64,000 nt of DNA from Pseudocercospora fijiensis CIRAD86 (taxonomy: Eukaryota; Ascomycota; Dothideomycetes; Mycosphaerellales; Mycosphaerellaceae): contig NW_006921540.1 of assembly GCF_000340215.1 (NCBI RefSeq), forward strand, positions 2,975,486 to 3,039,485. Direction: 5' to 3'. The position numbers were made by a program, and so were the translations under genes. Within the stretch, counting starts at the first letter, position 1; the number at the start of each line of letters is the position of its first letter. The notes beneath the pieces were generated by a model. It was not told where the DNA came from. It did no database searches and worked only from the letters and a program-made list of their open reading frames with translations. Below, piece by piece: positions 31,093-43,854 of the stretch.

Positions 31093-31500
31093 TGAGATGG
31101 TAGTCCATAGCTGGTCTTAACGCTTTCTTCGTGAAGCTGAAGGCATATTCCTCGGGACTTGGAAGATCTTGCTCCTCAGCCCGCATCATGCAATATCTAG
31201 CATCATGACTTGCATACGCATATATCAAGAGATCCAAGTGTAATGTTGTGGTGATTGCGTATCATAGTCTAGATTGTTGGAAACTTCGACTGTACAACAT
31301 TCTTGGCGCCGGCATGCCCAAACAGAGAATGCCGCGAAAGCCATCAGGGTAGCAGCCACAAAGTTCAACAATGCAGTGAGGAGCAAAGGAGCACTTCTTG
31401 ATCCCTCGGAGACACGAAAAAAAAAACTTCCGCAACAATATATTCTATACCACACAGAAACACACATCAGTTGAACCGCTGCGACGTGACGATTCCGCTA
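31093..31500. other. Intergenic edge of island 1
   Basis: Normal base composition continues to about 31,480, with an A10 run near 31,417-31,427. From 31,490 the sequence becomes RIP-type. No gene is supported. Confidence 0.55.
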
Positions 31501-31589
31501 GTACTAATATTTTCGTGATACGACGAGGCGCTACCTCGCTATCGCTAAAATAAGTCCCGCGACGCGTCCGATTAAAACAAACTAGCGAC

Positions 31590-33780
31590 TAACAACACTA
31601 AAACTATACTATACCGACCCATTATTAGATAACACAACTATTATTACGAAGCACTGCTACGACCTCGGAGTATAGTTAAAAGGCGAGCCTAGAAAGAACA
31701 GACCGACTAAATAAGACGCGCTTCGAATACTAGATAAACTAGTAGAGCTCTGCCTAAACTACGCGTCCTAAGTAAACAACTACGCGACGAACGATATTAG
31801 CAAAATGCTATATAACATTCAAGCGAGAATAATTGCTTCGGTAGCGATAGGGAAGGAGACTCTCTACTACGTATAGACTAGCCCTCGCGGTAATGCCCTC
31901 GTAGTCCGTAAATCTACTTAAGCCGTATAGAAGGCAGTCCTCTCTTTACGGAGCTTATACCTCGGCTAAGGGGGAAGAACGAACGAATAATTATTAGTAT
32001 ACTCCCTACAAATTCGAATACCCGACCTAGCAATATAGAAAGCCCTCCGGATAGCCGACTAAGAACTATACAAGATACTCTCCCTAATTAATAAGAACGC
32101 CCGAAATTAGGGAGTCTAAGTACAGGTAGTAGTAGCTAAACAACTACTATTAGGCGACCTAGAACTATACTTCGACAGCTACGCGGAGAGAGAGTAATTT
32201 ATACGATAATCGGCACCGTTTTTAAATAGACTAGGCTTAGGAACTACTATTATTACCTATATCTACCTACTAGTCGTCTACGGAATACCGATACGCACAA
32301 TTAGTATATATGCGGCAGGCAAGCAAAAGGCTATTAAGGAAATCCTCCTATAGAATAGTATAGCTATACTAAACGGAGCGATTACCTATATCGGCTAGCT
32401 AGTTAAAACTAGGGCGAATAGCAAACCGACCTTATTAATCGTTCTATACTTTACCCGCGCTTTAGACGCTAACAAGGTACTCGGACAAGGCCTACGATAG
32501 TATAGTAGCCTATATGTAGCCGAAATCTATAAGCTAGGCGCGAGAATCTAGTAGTACTTTAAATGCTAAATATACGGTTATAACGGAACCCGGTACCGCA
32601 CGCTAGATCGATGTCTACTATATGCTAGGCTATATAAGAAGGAGGCTTGCCCGCTAGGCACACTACTATACTACGTACTATATGCTAGGCTATATATAGC
32701 ATTTAGCGAGGGCTGCCCCGAGAGGAGGAAGGCTAAAGCAAAGGCGGCGAAGAGCCGTAAATACCGTATAAGGTTTAACGTTCCTACTAAGGAACAACTA
32801 ATAGGAAAGTAGGGCATTCGAGCAGTAGAAGTAGGCGACTAGCGAGACCCGGAAAGTAGCTAAGCTAAGACGCTAGGGGTATAATCAAAACAGACCGGCT
32901 ATATTATACTACCCGACTCGGACCTACAAAGTAACTAGGACCTACTAGAGAGGCTACATTCGGATATAGATAAACAACGCGTCTAACGCGTCTCGGACCC
33001 TAGCGGTAGTATAGCAAAAGCAACAGCTCCCGCACTAAGCACTAAAGCAAATTTGACGTTTTTATCGCTAACCCTAGTCGTACTAATACCCTACCTAACG
33101 CAGACGTAGAGGGAAACCTAGCTAGAAGCTATACCTGTTTTTACCGATCCTAAAGACTACTACTAGGAGCGCCCGTTAACGACTGCAGTAGGAACACTAA
33201 AGAAAGGTAACGCACCGCTTTTACCGCTCTCCTACTTAAAGACCCGCATCCGGGACCTTCGGGCTAAAGCTAAAGCGTTTAAAGACCTCATTTAAGCCGA
33301 GTAGGTCCGGGAACGCGCTAAATTACGAAAGAGAAAGCAACTATTCGACGAGGACCCCCTTTAGTAGTATACTAACGGCTAGCAATCTAGCGCGGACTCG
33401 GGCGACTCTATCGGCGATATTAATATACTTAAATTACTAGAGGGCGGCAGAGGCAAAAGAACTAAGACCCTTATACTAAGTAGCTAACAGGTAGCGGCGC
33501 TTATCGCTAAAAAGAAAGCTAACAGCCTAAAACGCAAGAAAGCAGCTACCTCCTCTTCGAACAAAGAGAACGAACTACTAACGAAGAAAGTCGCTAGAAT
33601 TACCCGGTAGTTAACTAAAGCGCCCGTCTATACCTTACCGAAGAAAGTCCTTATAGAAGACGAAGAATAGATGCTTAAACTAGTATAGGGAGACCCCCTA
33701 CTAGGGGACGATAGCGATAGCAGCTCTAGCGACAATAGTAGTAGTAGTAACAAGTCGACGGACTTACCGAATTAACCGGA
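31590..33780 (+). pseudogene. LINE ORF1 (gag-like, CCHC knuckle remnants)
   Basis: Conceptual translation near 32,540-32,750 gives a Cys-rich series (KCQIYGYNGTRYR, DRCLLYARLYKKEACP, then SEGCPERRK), consistent with decayed nucleic-acid-binding zinc knuckles at the end of LINE ORF1. Charged, low-complexity sequence follows (KKKAARKAKNS-type, about 33,480-33,760). The product would bind LINE RNA. Many stops, so it cannot be functional. Confidence 0.6.
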
Positions 33781-33799
33781 CAGTTACGACGACGTAATA

Positions 33800-36700
33800 G
33801 ACCGGTAGGGCGGCTACCCTCGAAGACGCTACGAATACTTTAGTATAATGTAGCTAGTAGCCTTTACCGGATAGCCGCGCTCTTCGATAGTAATTAAATT
33901 TATAAATACGATATTATCGCTATTTAGGAGCCCTATCTAAATCGACAAAACGAAGGTTACGTAATAACCTACTACCTATAGAAGGACCTCTTCTAGCTAC
34001 TCTTCTTAGGAAAGCCGGATATATAAGTAGCAACTTTCGTAACTAAGTATTAGGACACGAGCGAATAGATAACTTATCTTACTAAGGAATACGTTTATAA
34101 AATAACTATCCGGTCGGGGCTACAAACGGTAATAGTAATTAATGCCTACTAACCGCCGATTGACAATAATTCTACGGTAATTTAATACCTCTACCGGTAT
34201 ATTACAAGGTATACGATAATAGTTAGGGATTTCAACGCTTACTATTAAGACTAGATACTAGACCGACTAAATAACGCTAGGGGTAGGCACCTTGCCTAAC
34301 TAACTTAGGACTACTACTTAGTTTAGGTAGTCCCCCGCGGCTAAACTATATAAATTAACCCGCGAGACAGGGGCATATCTACCCTCGATTTAGTCTTTTA
34401 CTCGCTAACGGTAATATACCGCAACCTCTCGGTTAGTACTAAACACGACTAGGATTTAGACTATCTCCTAATCGAATCGACCTTCCTCTTCGCCGATCTC
34501 CTATTAAATTAGAAGGAAGAACCCCGAAAGAAATAGAAGGATACCGACATTTACGCCCTATCCGCTTGCCTCCGCTAACTCTAGGTACTAATAATGCAAG
34601 AACTAGACACTCTAGAGAGGCTAGATAAATGTGTAATCAGACTTTAAGCTATCCTTTACTAAGCTATAGAGGAAGTAGTACCGACGGTTCGCTATACCGA
34701 AGGCAGGACTAGGACTAGATAGAAATTAGGCTTTACCTAGCTCCGCTAGGAGATAAGACGACTAAAACGACACCTCCGACGCTATCAAATTACCGAGGGA
34801 CCTAAGTACGAAGAATACCGGCAGCTATATAAAGAATACAAGCAGAAAATCCGAGCCTAGAAGCGTAAGAGCTTTAGGCAAGACATAGCAGTATACGACA
34901 ATAACCTGCTACGCCTATAGAAGGTAATTAAATAGAAGTCTAACTAGGGGTACCCGCGAACCTTACACTTTCCGACAATGTAGCATAAAGGCTAATTAGT
35001 TACCTCTAGTTACGATAAAGCTAAACTCCTCGAGGCCGCCTTCTTTCCGATATAGAGGCAGGCAGACCTAGCCGATATTACGCCGGATTTTACCTACCCT
35101 AAGCTAATCCCCTACCTGCCGATTACCCTCTACGAGGTAGAGTTAGCGGTAAAGAAGATAGCTACCGGCAAAGCACTAGGACCCGACGGAATCCTAGCGG
35201 AGATAATTAAAAAAGCCTTACTATACCTACCGCTATCTAATAAAGACCTATCCGATCCCGACTATAAGTCCGAATTAGATAACGAAGACACTCCCCTATC
35301 TAGTAGTAGCAGCTCTAACTATACCGCTAACACTACGGCGAGCGCCCGCTAACTAAGGGATAAGGAGAACATTAGACTAATACCGTTCTACGCATACTTA
35401 ACGGCCCTCTTTAATGCATCTCTAAAGCTCGGCTACTACCTATAAGCGCTACGAACATCTACGACGGTCGCCCTTCGAAAGCTAGGTAAAGACCCGGCAA
35501 TACCGAAGGGATACCGACCGATTGCATTACTTAATATAATCGGCAAATGCTTAGAAAGCATTATTATAGAGAGAATGTACTAGGTATTCGAAACCTAGCA
35601 AATCCTCCCGACTAGCTACTTTAGAGGCAGAAAGGGCTACGCAACAGATAAGGCCCTTTACTCCCTAATCGAACCGATAGCCGACTTATAGCAACAAGGC
35701 GGTAAAGCCTCCGCACTAGCACTCGACATCTCCGGCGCTTTTAACTACGTTTCGCATTAAAGGCTACTTTATAATATGCGCAGACGCCGCCTAGGCGGCG
35801 AGCTAGCTAAATAGATACAGAGCTTCCTTATAGGCCGGAGAACACGCCTACGATTACCGGACATTATAGCACCGGAAGCAGAGGTTACCGTCGGGATACT
35901 ATAGGGCTCGCCGCTTTTACTACTACTTTTCGTAATCTTTAACGCAGATCTAGTTAAGCAAACGAGTATAGTTAAGAATAATATATTAGTAGCCTAGATT
36001 AACGACGTAACTATACTAGTTACTAGCCTAATAGTAGAGGCAGTTAAGAGGGTAATAAAAGAGTTAGTTGCTATCTACGAGAGATAGTTAGCGCAACACG
36101 CAGCTATCTTTGCACCGGCTAAGTTCTAACTTATCTACTTCTACGCCCCGGGTACCCGCTACTAAACGACAAGAGACTCTGCCTTTACTATCGAATTTTA
36201 AGGGACAATTATCTAACCTGCGGCAGCGGTTAAAATACTCGGAGTTACGCTAGACTTACGGCTAACATTCGCGGCATACCGGAAGGATATCGAAGCTAAA
36301 GCTATAAAGAAAACTAACGTTATCGCTATGCTAAACAAATCCTTATAGGGAGCCTCGCTAATAGCAGTACGGCGAGCCTACCTAGCGACTATCCGACCCC
36401 TTCTTATATATAGTGCTTTAGTCTAGTACCGACCTAGTATAGCGAACGTAAAGAAAGCAGCAAAGCTTATTAATTCTATTTAGTACCTAGTAGCCTATTA
36501 GATCGCCGGCGCCTTTAAAACGACCTTACAAGCAGCACTACATACTAAGCTATATATTAAACTAGCTAAGGTATACCTCTAATTAGTATATCTCCGTACT
36601 TTTATTAGAATAGCTAGTCGACTATATAGTACTACACTTATTAAACGTGCGGACACAGACGCACACCGGAGATAGACTATACTACTCGCTTACTACAAAC

Positions 36701-37940
36701 AAGCGTACCTAGTAGCAGGCGGCACGCTACCGCTCTAAGTTTAACAAGTCTTTGTTAATACGCTATAGGGAGAGTACCCGAATATAGCAATACTAGATAA
36801 TACCGACGAAGCTATTCGAAGGCACGACGAGACCTCTCGGCTGCCCGGCATTTATATCTATACCGACGGATTACTTAAGGAAGACAAAAAGGGTAACAGC
36901 AAACTCGGCTACTTAGCGGTATTACTAGACGGGAGAGTCTTCGAATCGAGACTACTCGGTACAGCCCCTTTCTTATTATCTTTCTACGTAGAAGCATACG
37001 GGCTTTTATTAGCACTCTAATCGATTATTTACTATAGTCTAGTTAAACCGGTTTACATCTATACCGACAATCGGGGACTCGTACAAAGAATTACCGATGC
37101 TAACGCTAATATAGCATAGGACGCTATCCGACAATTTTACGAGCTACGGCTATATATACTATGCCCTATCGCAATCTAATAGATACCCGGCTATTCGGGC
37201 ATACTAGGCAATAAATTAGCGGACAAACTAGCAATAGAAGCCGCCGACAGAGCGCGACTAATTTATTTATCCCTAACCTATAATTATAAATAGGCAAAGG
37301 GACAAATCGACACCTTCCTTAAAGGTAAATAGCAACTTAAATAGGCAGACGGCGATATAGGACGGAGTGTCTACCGACTATAGCCGTATATAACTAAAGA
37401 CGTCCTTTAGAGATACTAACAAGCTAGCCGGCCGATAGGAAGCATTATTACCTAAATACGGATAGGAAAGATAGCCCTTAACTAATACCTCTATAGAATC
37501 GGAGCAGTAGGTAGCCTATTCTGCGGCCTATGTATTAACGAGGATAATTACGAGCTACAACGCTAAACGCCTGCATATATACTGCTCGAATGCCTACGAC
37601 TAACCAAAGATAGAGACAATATATAGGCAGCCCTCGGTAAACGAATTACTGACCTTAACCTCCTTCTTAGTAACCTAGCGATAGCATAATAGGCAGCCCT
37701 ATTACTACTAAAGGCGAAAGTCTTATAGTAGTTTAGGGCAGTCGATCCGGAACTCGTAGAATCTAAGTATAGCGACCTAATTTAAAAGCAAAGCGAGGCA
37801 TTAAACTCTAAGAGAGAAGCTAAAGCCGCGAAGAAAGCCGCGAAACAGGCACGCTAGGCTTAGATAAAACGAAGATACGCGGAGGCTACTAAGCAAGCAA
37901 TTGCTTAAGCATTACTAGGTCTAAGTTAAGCAGTATATAG
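33800..37940 (+). pseudogene. LINE ORF2: AP endonuclease, reverse transcriptase, RNase H
   Basis: The endonuclease end shows VVRDFNAYY (about 34,220) and STLDLVFYS. RT blocks are KALGPDGILAEIIKKA (about 35,170), PKGYRPIALLNIIGKCLE (35,505-35,560), SALALDISGAFNYVSHQRL (35,715-35,770) and VGILQGSPLLLLLFVIFNAD (about 35,890-35,950). In the active-site loop the frame reads INDVTILV (about 35,998), where the family has a (V/I)DD motif. The Asp-to-Asn change is a TpG-to-TpA change. RNase H shows YIYTDGLLKE (about 36,855), VYIYTDNRGLVQRI and IPGYSGILGNKLADKLA (about 37,180-37,230). A basic tail follows (KREAKAAKKAAKQARQ). The enzyme would nick target DNA and copy LINE RNA. Inactive here. Confidence 0.88.
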
Positions 37941-38039
37941 TACTTACATATAAAGAACGTACTACCGTTCTAATTTAGTACCGCTAAAGCGGCTATACGA
38001 GAGACATCTGCCTAGACCGTTAAGCTACTACTAATCTTT

Positions 38040-38745
38040 ACTAAAGCATACTATAAAAAAGGGACGAAGGGTTATAACTAAGCGATTAAGTATAACGAAG
38101 CTGCTAGAGAGACTACCTACTATTATAGGTCGCAGAAGGGCTTACGGACTGCGGTAGAAGGACACGAATCCTAGGTAACGAACGACTTACTATAATACGA
38201 CTTAACGCGCCTAGCTTTATTGCCTCGCACCGCTCTAGACGCCTACTATTTTCAAACAGGCGGACTAGTTTATCGAGTCGATCCCCCGATAGCGCTATAT
38301 ACGCCTTCTAATACGCACTATATACTAACGAACCTAGTAGGTACCTAAGGGCAACTACGTATATACCGCAACGATAGTTAAATGCCGCGCGTACCCCTAT
38401 TAGCGTAAATTAATGCTACGCGCCGCATCTACTTATACGGCTACTTAACCGAACGTCTCGCTAGCTAGTAAGTATACTAATAAAACTACTATCGGGCGGC
38501 TATCGACTAGAATAGCCCGGACATTAATACTAACCTCTTTAAAGCCTATTACTACCGGGCGTACGACTTATCGAAGCCGAGCCGCCCTATAATACTACTA
38601 CTACCCTTAGACTCCGCATTTGAACTACTAATTAGAGTAGGTAGTATACCTATCGCTTAAGGTAGTAGTAGAACAGACAATTATCTATAGTACGCCGGCA
38701 ACTAGGTAGCTTAATCCTACTGCTAGCAAGCTAACATATATATAC
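38040..38745 (+). pseudogene. Unrecognised RIP-degraded ORF
   Basis: One frame with only Gln/Trp-type stops reads LPRTALDAYYFQTGGLVYRV, DPPIALYTPSNTHYILTNLV, LAQINATRRIYLYGYLTERL and SRPIILLLPLDSAFELLIRV. It is outside the LINE's recognised domains and may be a separate element or an old gene caught by RIP. I cannot name a family. Confidence 0.45.
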
Positions 38746-38859
38746 TATACTCCTAACCGAGCGAGTAACCCCTTAGTTATATAAGGAGGCATTAGCTTAT
38801 TTATTAAGACTTGTTAAGAGGTATATATTAATCTAAGGGACATTAAAAGGCGCACTAAT

Positions 38860-39250
38860 CAAATGTTAACGGGAATGTCTATAGAATTATAACGACAGTA
38901 AGGCGAAGGATTAGCACGGAGCGGGTCAAATTGTAGCCAATACGGGGGCATTAGGCCACGTATCCATAAGCCGCGTAGATCAAAGGTCTTCAAATAGGCT
39001 TCAAATAACATACCAACCAACCAACCAACCTTGATCCCTCGGAAGCAATTCGTCATGCAGATCACAACGCCTCAAATGGGGTCTTGTACGTGTGCAGCCG
39101 CGATGTCAATATGCTGCAAACAATGCGAGCATACTGTTGCTGAGAAGTCAGACAAACGCCTTTCCTAGCTGAAGAGCACTTCCCGTGAGCTGAGTGATGC
39201 AAGTCGTTGGAGACAAGAACCGGATACTGATGTCGTTGCAGCATACCTAC
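38860..39250. other. Left edge of island 2
   Basis: Normal composition returns near 38,860. It contains a short (AACC)n run (39,009-39,030) and the probable promoter and first exon of the ligase gene, which I could not place with certainty. Confidence 0.45.
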
Positions 39251-41007
39251 AAAAGACATCCTGTCCTACTACTTCGACGATCCGCAATACGACCTCGACA
39301 ACCCCTTGTACATCGATGCCGAAGAGCCAGAGCGATATTACACCGGTAGACAATGCAAGAAAGCAATCCGACAGCTAGCTGCTGGCTTCAAGGCCATTGG
39401 ACTAGTCGAGGGTGACTGTGTATGCGTACACAGTTTCAACAACTTGGACTATCCAGTTCTTGTCAATGGCATAGCCGGCTTCGGCGGAGTATACACTGGT
39501 TCAAATCCAGCATACCAGTAGGTTGACGACCTGTAGATAAAGCCATGCATGGGGACTGATGATTGATCTCAGGCCATTTGAGCTGGCACATCATTTTCGA
39601 GCAGCGAAGGTACAGGCAGTGATAGCAGAACCTGATCTGCTTTTGCACGTAGCCGCAGCTGCAAAACAGACCGGCATCCCAACCGAGCGCATATTTGTCT
39701 TCGACAAACGAGGTCAAAAAGCCTACCAGTCCTGGGAGAGACTCTTCAACCATGGTGAAAGCGACTGGCCACGATTCGACGACCTCGAAACCGCCAAGAA
39801 CACAACACTAGCACGACTCTTCAGCAGTGGAACCACAGGTTTGCCCAAAGCGGCAGTGCTTTCTCATCACGCTCAGCACCGTCTCTTCTGCGAATGGAAC
39901 CCAACACCGTGGCAATCCAAACGCCTTGCGATTCTCCCCCCATGTTCCATGTCGCTACTGCACCGCTATGTCATGATACTCCGCTGCGATCAGGCGAAGA
40001 AACGTTCGTTGCAAAACGTTTCGATCTTGAAACGTATCTGCGACTTGTCGAAAGACATCAGATAACCGAGGGAGCTTTCGTTCCACCCATGGTCACCGCC
40101 ATTATAAATTCTCCTTTATCCAAGAAATATAGCTTGAAGTCGATTCGACTTGCGCATGGGGGCGCGGCACCACTGGACGCCTGGCAACAAGCACGGCCGA
40201 AAGAACTGCTTCATCCCGACTGTCCTTTCACTCAGGTTTGGGGTATCTCTCACGTTGGCGGACTTTTGTTTGCATTTGCCTTGAAATCGTTGCTGACGTA
40301 CTCCAAGGTATGACGGAAACGTGCTGTACCGCTTCAATGACACCTTGGCCGCACGATGAGCCAACAGGCTCAGTGGGCCAGCTGCTACCAAACATGGATG
40401 CCAAATTGGTCGATGATGACGGCAATGATATTACGGCCTTTGATGTGAGGGGAGAGCTGTGTGTCAGAGGACCCATCGTCATTCAAGGATACTTTGAGAA
40501 CCCTCAAGCGAACGCCAGAGATTGGGACACGGATGGATACTTTCATACTGGTGACATCGCTTGTAAGCTTTTCCGTTGGCTTTGGGGAGATTTTCGACTG
40601 ACAGCGCATACATAGATCGAGACGGCAAGACGACACGATGGTATATCGTAGACCGCAAGAAAGAGCTGATCAAAGTCCGTGGATTTCAGGTGGCTCCGGC
40701 GGAATTGGAAGCGGTGTTGTACGAGCATCCCAAAATTTCCGATGTCGGAATCATTGGGATTCCTGTCGAAGGCGTTGATGGAGAGCTACCAAGAGCATAT
40801 GTGGTTCTGAAGGCAGGATGCGAAGACTTGACAAAAGAAGATGTGAAGGCTTGTGTTGCTGAGAGGTTGGCCAAGCATAAGAGGTTGGACGGAGGTGTTG
40901 TATTTCTCCAAGAGCTGCCGAAGACGGCATCGGGCAAAAAGCTGGAGAGGACTTTGAGAGAATGGGCTGCAAATGAGGTCACAGACGGCTCGCGAGCGAA
41001 GCTTTAA
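39250..41007 (+). pseudogene. 4-coumarate:CoA-ligase-like acyl-CoA synthetase with frameshift
   Basis: Exons end/start at 39,517/39,573, 40,242/40,308 and 40,562/40,616 with GT-AG introns. Motifs are IPTKDILSYYFDDP, SSGTTGLPKAAVLSHH (AMP-binding loop, about 39,820-39,870), FVPPMVTAIINSP, QVWGMTETCC (splice-created), RGELCVRGPIVIQGYF, YFHTGDIAY, KKELIKVRGFQVAP and PKTASGKKLERTL with the C-terminal catalytic Lys. The family activates carboxylic acids with ATP and loads them on CoA. Exon 2 changes frame at the C6 run 39,936-39,941: upstream motifs are in one frame and MFHVATAPL onward in another, so one C is missing or two are extra. No clean in-frame start is visible before IPTKDIL, where an upstream stop blocks the frame. 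Either a recent pseudogene or a base-call error. Its stop is 42 bp from the stop of the convergent CoA-transferase. Confidence 0.82.
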
Positions 41008-41049
41008 GCGTGAGAGATAAGACGAGATGATTCATGGTCAAGAAGACGT

Positions 41050-42630
41050 TTATGAGGCAGGCTGTCTAGTCTTTATAACCCCATCCTTCTCCAATTGCGC
41101 CACGTCTTTCACGCCCAAGGCATCAAGAACCTCTTTGGTATGCTCGCCATGTAATGGAGGGACGCTGCGTATGGTAGCTTTGGTGTGGCTGAACTTGATG
41201 GCCGGGCCAAGCACTTTGATTTTGCCTTTCTTCGCCGCAGGCAGGTCAACCTCAGCAACCATATCTCTTGCCTTGGTTTGAGGATGATCGAAGACCCTCT
41301 CCATATTGTTGATAGGCGCATACGGCATCCCTGAGCCGTCAAATGCCTCTAGCCATTCGTCAGTACTCTTAGCAACAAACAGCTCCCTGAGCATGGTATA
41401 GAGATCATGTCGATTGGTGACTCGATCGCCATTGGTCTTGAATCTACGGTCTTCGGCCAGCTCTGGTCTGCCCAGGATCTTGACAAGATTGGCGAATTGC
41501 TTATCGTTAGTGGCGCCGCAGACGAAGTACAAATCCCTCGTCTTGAAGGCGTCATATGGAACCACGCTTGGGTGTTGAGCACCCCACCGCTCAGCTTCTA
41601 CGCCAACATTCAGCCAAGAAAGAGCGACGTTGGTGAGGAGTGCCACTTGAGTTTCGAAGAGAGAGCCGTCGATCTTCTGACCTTCGCCTGTTCGTTCTCT
41701 AGCGAACAAAGCAGCCATGATAGCGCCGTGCATATACAGTCCGGTCGACATGTCTGTCATACCTAGACCAGGGCGGACAGGGCCTCCGCCTCGCTCACCT
41801 GTCAGATGCAACATTCCAGCTTCAGCGGCGGCGATCATGTCATAACCAGCACGCTTCTCGAATGGTCCGCCCGCTCCATAGCCGGACGTGCTTGCGAGAA
41901 TGATTCGCTTGTTGACCTTTCGAAGGTCTTGGTAGCCAAGCTGCAGTCGTTCCATATTGCCAGGTCGGAGGTTTTCAACACTATGCCTTTCTCAGCCTGA
42001 AGCTCCGTCGTCATACTTACTAGGGGTGCATACACCACGTCAGAATCCTTGACCATATCCATGAAGATTTCTCTTCCTTTGGGGTGCTTCAAGTTCAGAC
42101 ATATCGACTTTTTGTTCCTGTTGACCGCACTGAAGTAATTCGACATGGGCCCGATTCCAGGCTTCCACATCTTTTCTTCGCCTTTGATCGTCCAGTACCT
42201 GGTATCATCCTGTGAAACAATGCTTCAGCTTGCTGTCGAAGGGTCTAAACCATACAAGACGTCTTGACGAGGCCGAAGAAATCCCAGAGGGCCAGCCAGA
42301 CTTACACCACGGTCGACATCTTCAATCTTGACGACTTCTGCGCCATAGTCCGCTAGGATTTGTGTACAGTACGGTGCCTAGGACTGTCAGTCCCGACTGA
42401 TGATGTTGATGCGACCGAGACCAGCTTACGGCCAAGACTCGGGAGAGATCCAGTATCTTGACCCCAGCTAGAGGACCGTCCGCTGCGCTTGGTGCAGATG
42501 AGTACATCCTCCGCCATGTTGCTATCCTCGGTGTCCGCGGGGCCGCTGACAGAAGAACTCCGAAGGCTGATTCAGGTCGGGATCCTGGCCGGGCTGTGAG
42601 CCTCCAGCCTGCTCGCAATGACTTCATCAC
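41050..42630 (-). CDS. Class III (CaiB/BaiF-type) CoA-transferase, probably mitochondrial
   Basis: Four exons (42,630-42,430; 42,377-42,306; 42,209-42,034; 41,980-41,050) encode 459 residues with clean GT-AG introns. An N-terminal stretch rich in Arg/Ser/Ala and lacking acidic residues (MMKSLRAGWRLTARPGSRP) looks like a mitochondrial presequence. Family blocks are GVKILDLSRVLAAPYCTQIL, ADYGAEVVKIE, KKSICLNLKHPKGREIF, VENLRPGN, ASTSGYGAGGPFEKRAGYD and GMTDMSTGLYMHGAIMAAL, where Asp226 fits the acyl-accepting Asp of the family. KIDGSLFETQVALL, GMPYAPIN and FSHTKATIRSVPPLHGEHT follow. It moves CoA between carboxylates. Resemblance to animal SUGCT (succinyl-CoA:glutarate) suggests dicarboxylate substrates, which is inference. 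Tail-to-tail with the ligase. Confidence 0.9.
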
Positions 42631-42869
42631 TAGAACTTGGCATCCGAGAGACCGTTACTGGGAGAAGCTGAATTTCTAATATATGCCTGTCGGGAGGTCG
42701 CATTTTGTTACCTCCAAACGCCTCGGCCATTAGATGGAGCAGATGGTGGCAGGAATGATGCGTCCCCGCCTAGAACGAAGTCAGACTTTGCCCTGTCTCC
42801 AATCAGACCCTCGGCTTCCGGCTTGCCGCCCTCGCTTGCGAGGGTCTGAGGACAAAGGGTAGAGAGGGA
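42631..42869. other. Right edge of island 2
   Basis: Promoter side of the CoA-transferase gene. Normal composition ends near 42,860, where RIP-type sequence begins. No additional gene is supported. Confidence 0.5.
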
Positions 42870-43854
42870 CTATATAGCATATATCATTTTTCTAGCATTC
42901 TACACAACGCGAAATACATAAATATTATTGGTGCATTCGATAGCGCAGGCAAAGGGAAGACATCCTATATAAAAATTATATATATGCGACGTTAGGTTAT
43001 TAAGTTATAAAGCCTATAATTAAGCTACTATCCTAAATTCGACTAAATCTAGCGACTAGAGACCAACCTGCGAAAATGTCGCATGTCGCTTTTAATGCTA
43101 TAATAATGAAACCTATATTATCGTATAGAGCGTACAATTTTAAGTATATAATATATAAGGTATAGAAGTGTCTAAAGTAGTAGTATTGCAATATTGCGAA
43201 TACGCCGAAGCTAGTTCAAGCAGGCTAAAAAGGCCGAGTGTCGCTTTTAACAATATATATATAAGATATGCATTATCGTATAGCGCGTCTATTTCTAAGT
43301 ACCTTTTATATAGGTCTCGATGCTCTCCGATATTGTAGTATTAAGTAATATTAGATGCGCTAGAGCTACTTAGACTAGCTATAAGCTAAAGCTATATTCT
43401 TGCTATCTATTCTCTTAACACTGCGATTACTACTATTAGCCTAAGCAATAGTCGCCGTATAGTTTAAAGAATCTATTACTATTTAGTCGACTATCGCGGT
43501 TATAATTAAACGCGTAGATTGCTCCGCCGTAGCGTAATGTAGGTATCCGGCTTGTCGTATATCGTACGCGTTGCTAACTACGTTAAAAGGTATCGTAGAG
43601 CTATGCGATATATTACTTTGTCTAGTCTAGTACTATCTTGTCGTAAATCGTAAATACCTAGAAGAAATAAGTAATGCTTCTAGACACTTTACTTTTATAA
43701 AATAAAAGTAGGTCTCTGCGCTTCTAGTCTACGCCTAAGGCTTAAACACTCTTAGCTTCTTATAATCTACTTCCGCTTCGACTCGACTTATAACTAATAG
43801 TCTATATTTTATATATACTATTATATACATATACGTACTAATCTAACTCGATAG
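42870..43854. other. RIP-degraded DNA without recognised gene
   Basis: AT-rich TE-like sequence. The phrase TGTCGCTTTTAA near a TATA-rich segment occurs twice (about 43,085 and 43,245), hinting at an old internal repeat. I see no coding signal. Confidence 0.4.

Larger units (their letters stand above)
31500..37940 (+). mobile_element. Tad1-like LINE (non-LTR retrotransposon), RIP-degraded
   Basis: Two consecutive ORFs with the order gag-like / endonuclease-RT-RNase H and no LTRs define a LINE. The RNase H domain after RT points to a Tad1/I-like fungal clade. Ends are not sharply visible. It lies exactly between the two gene islands. Stops occur at Gln/Trp positions throughout. Confidence 0.85.
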
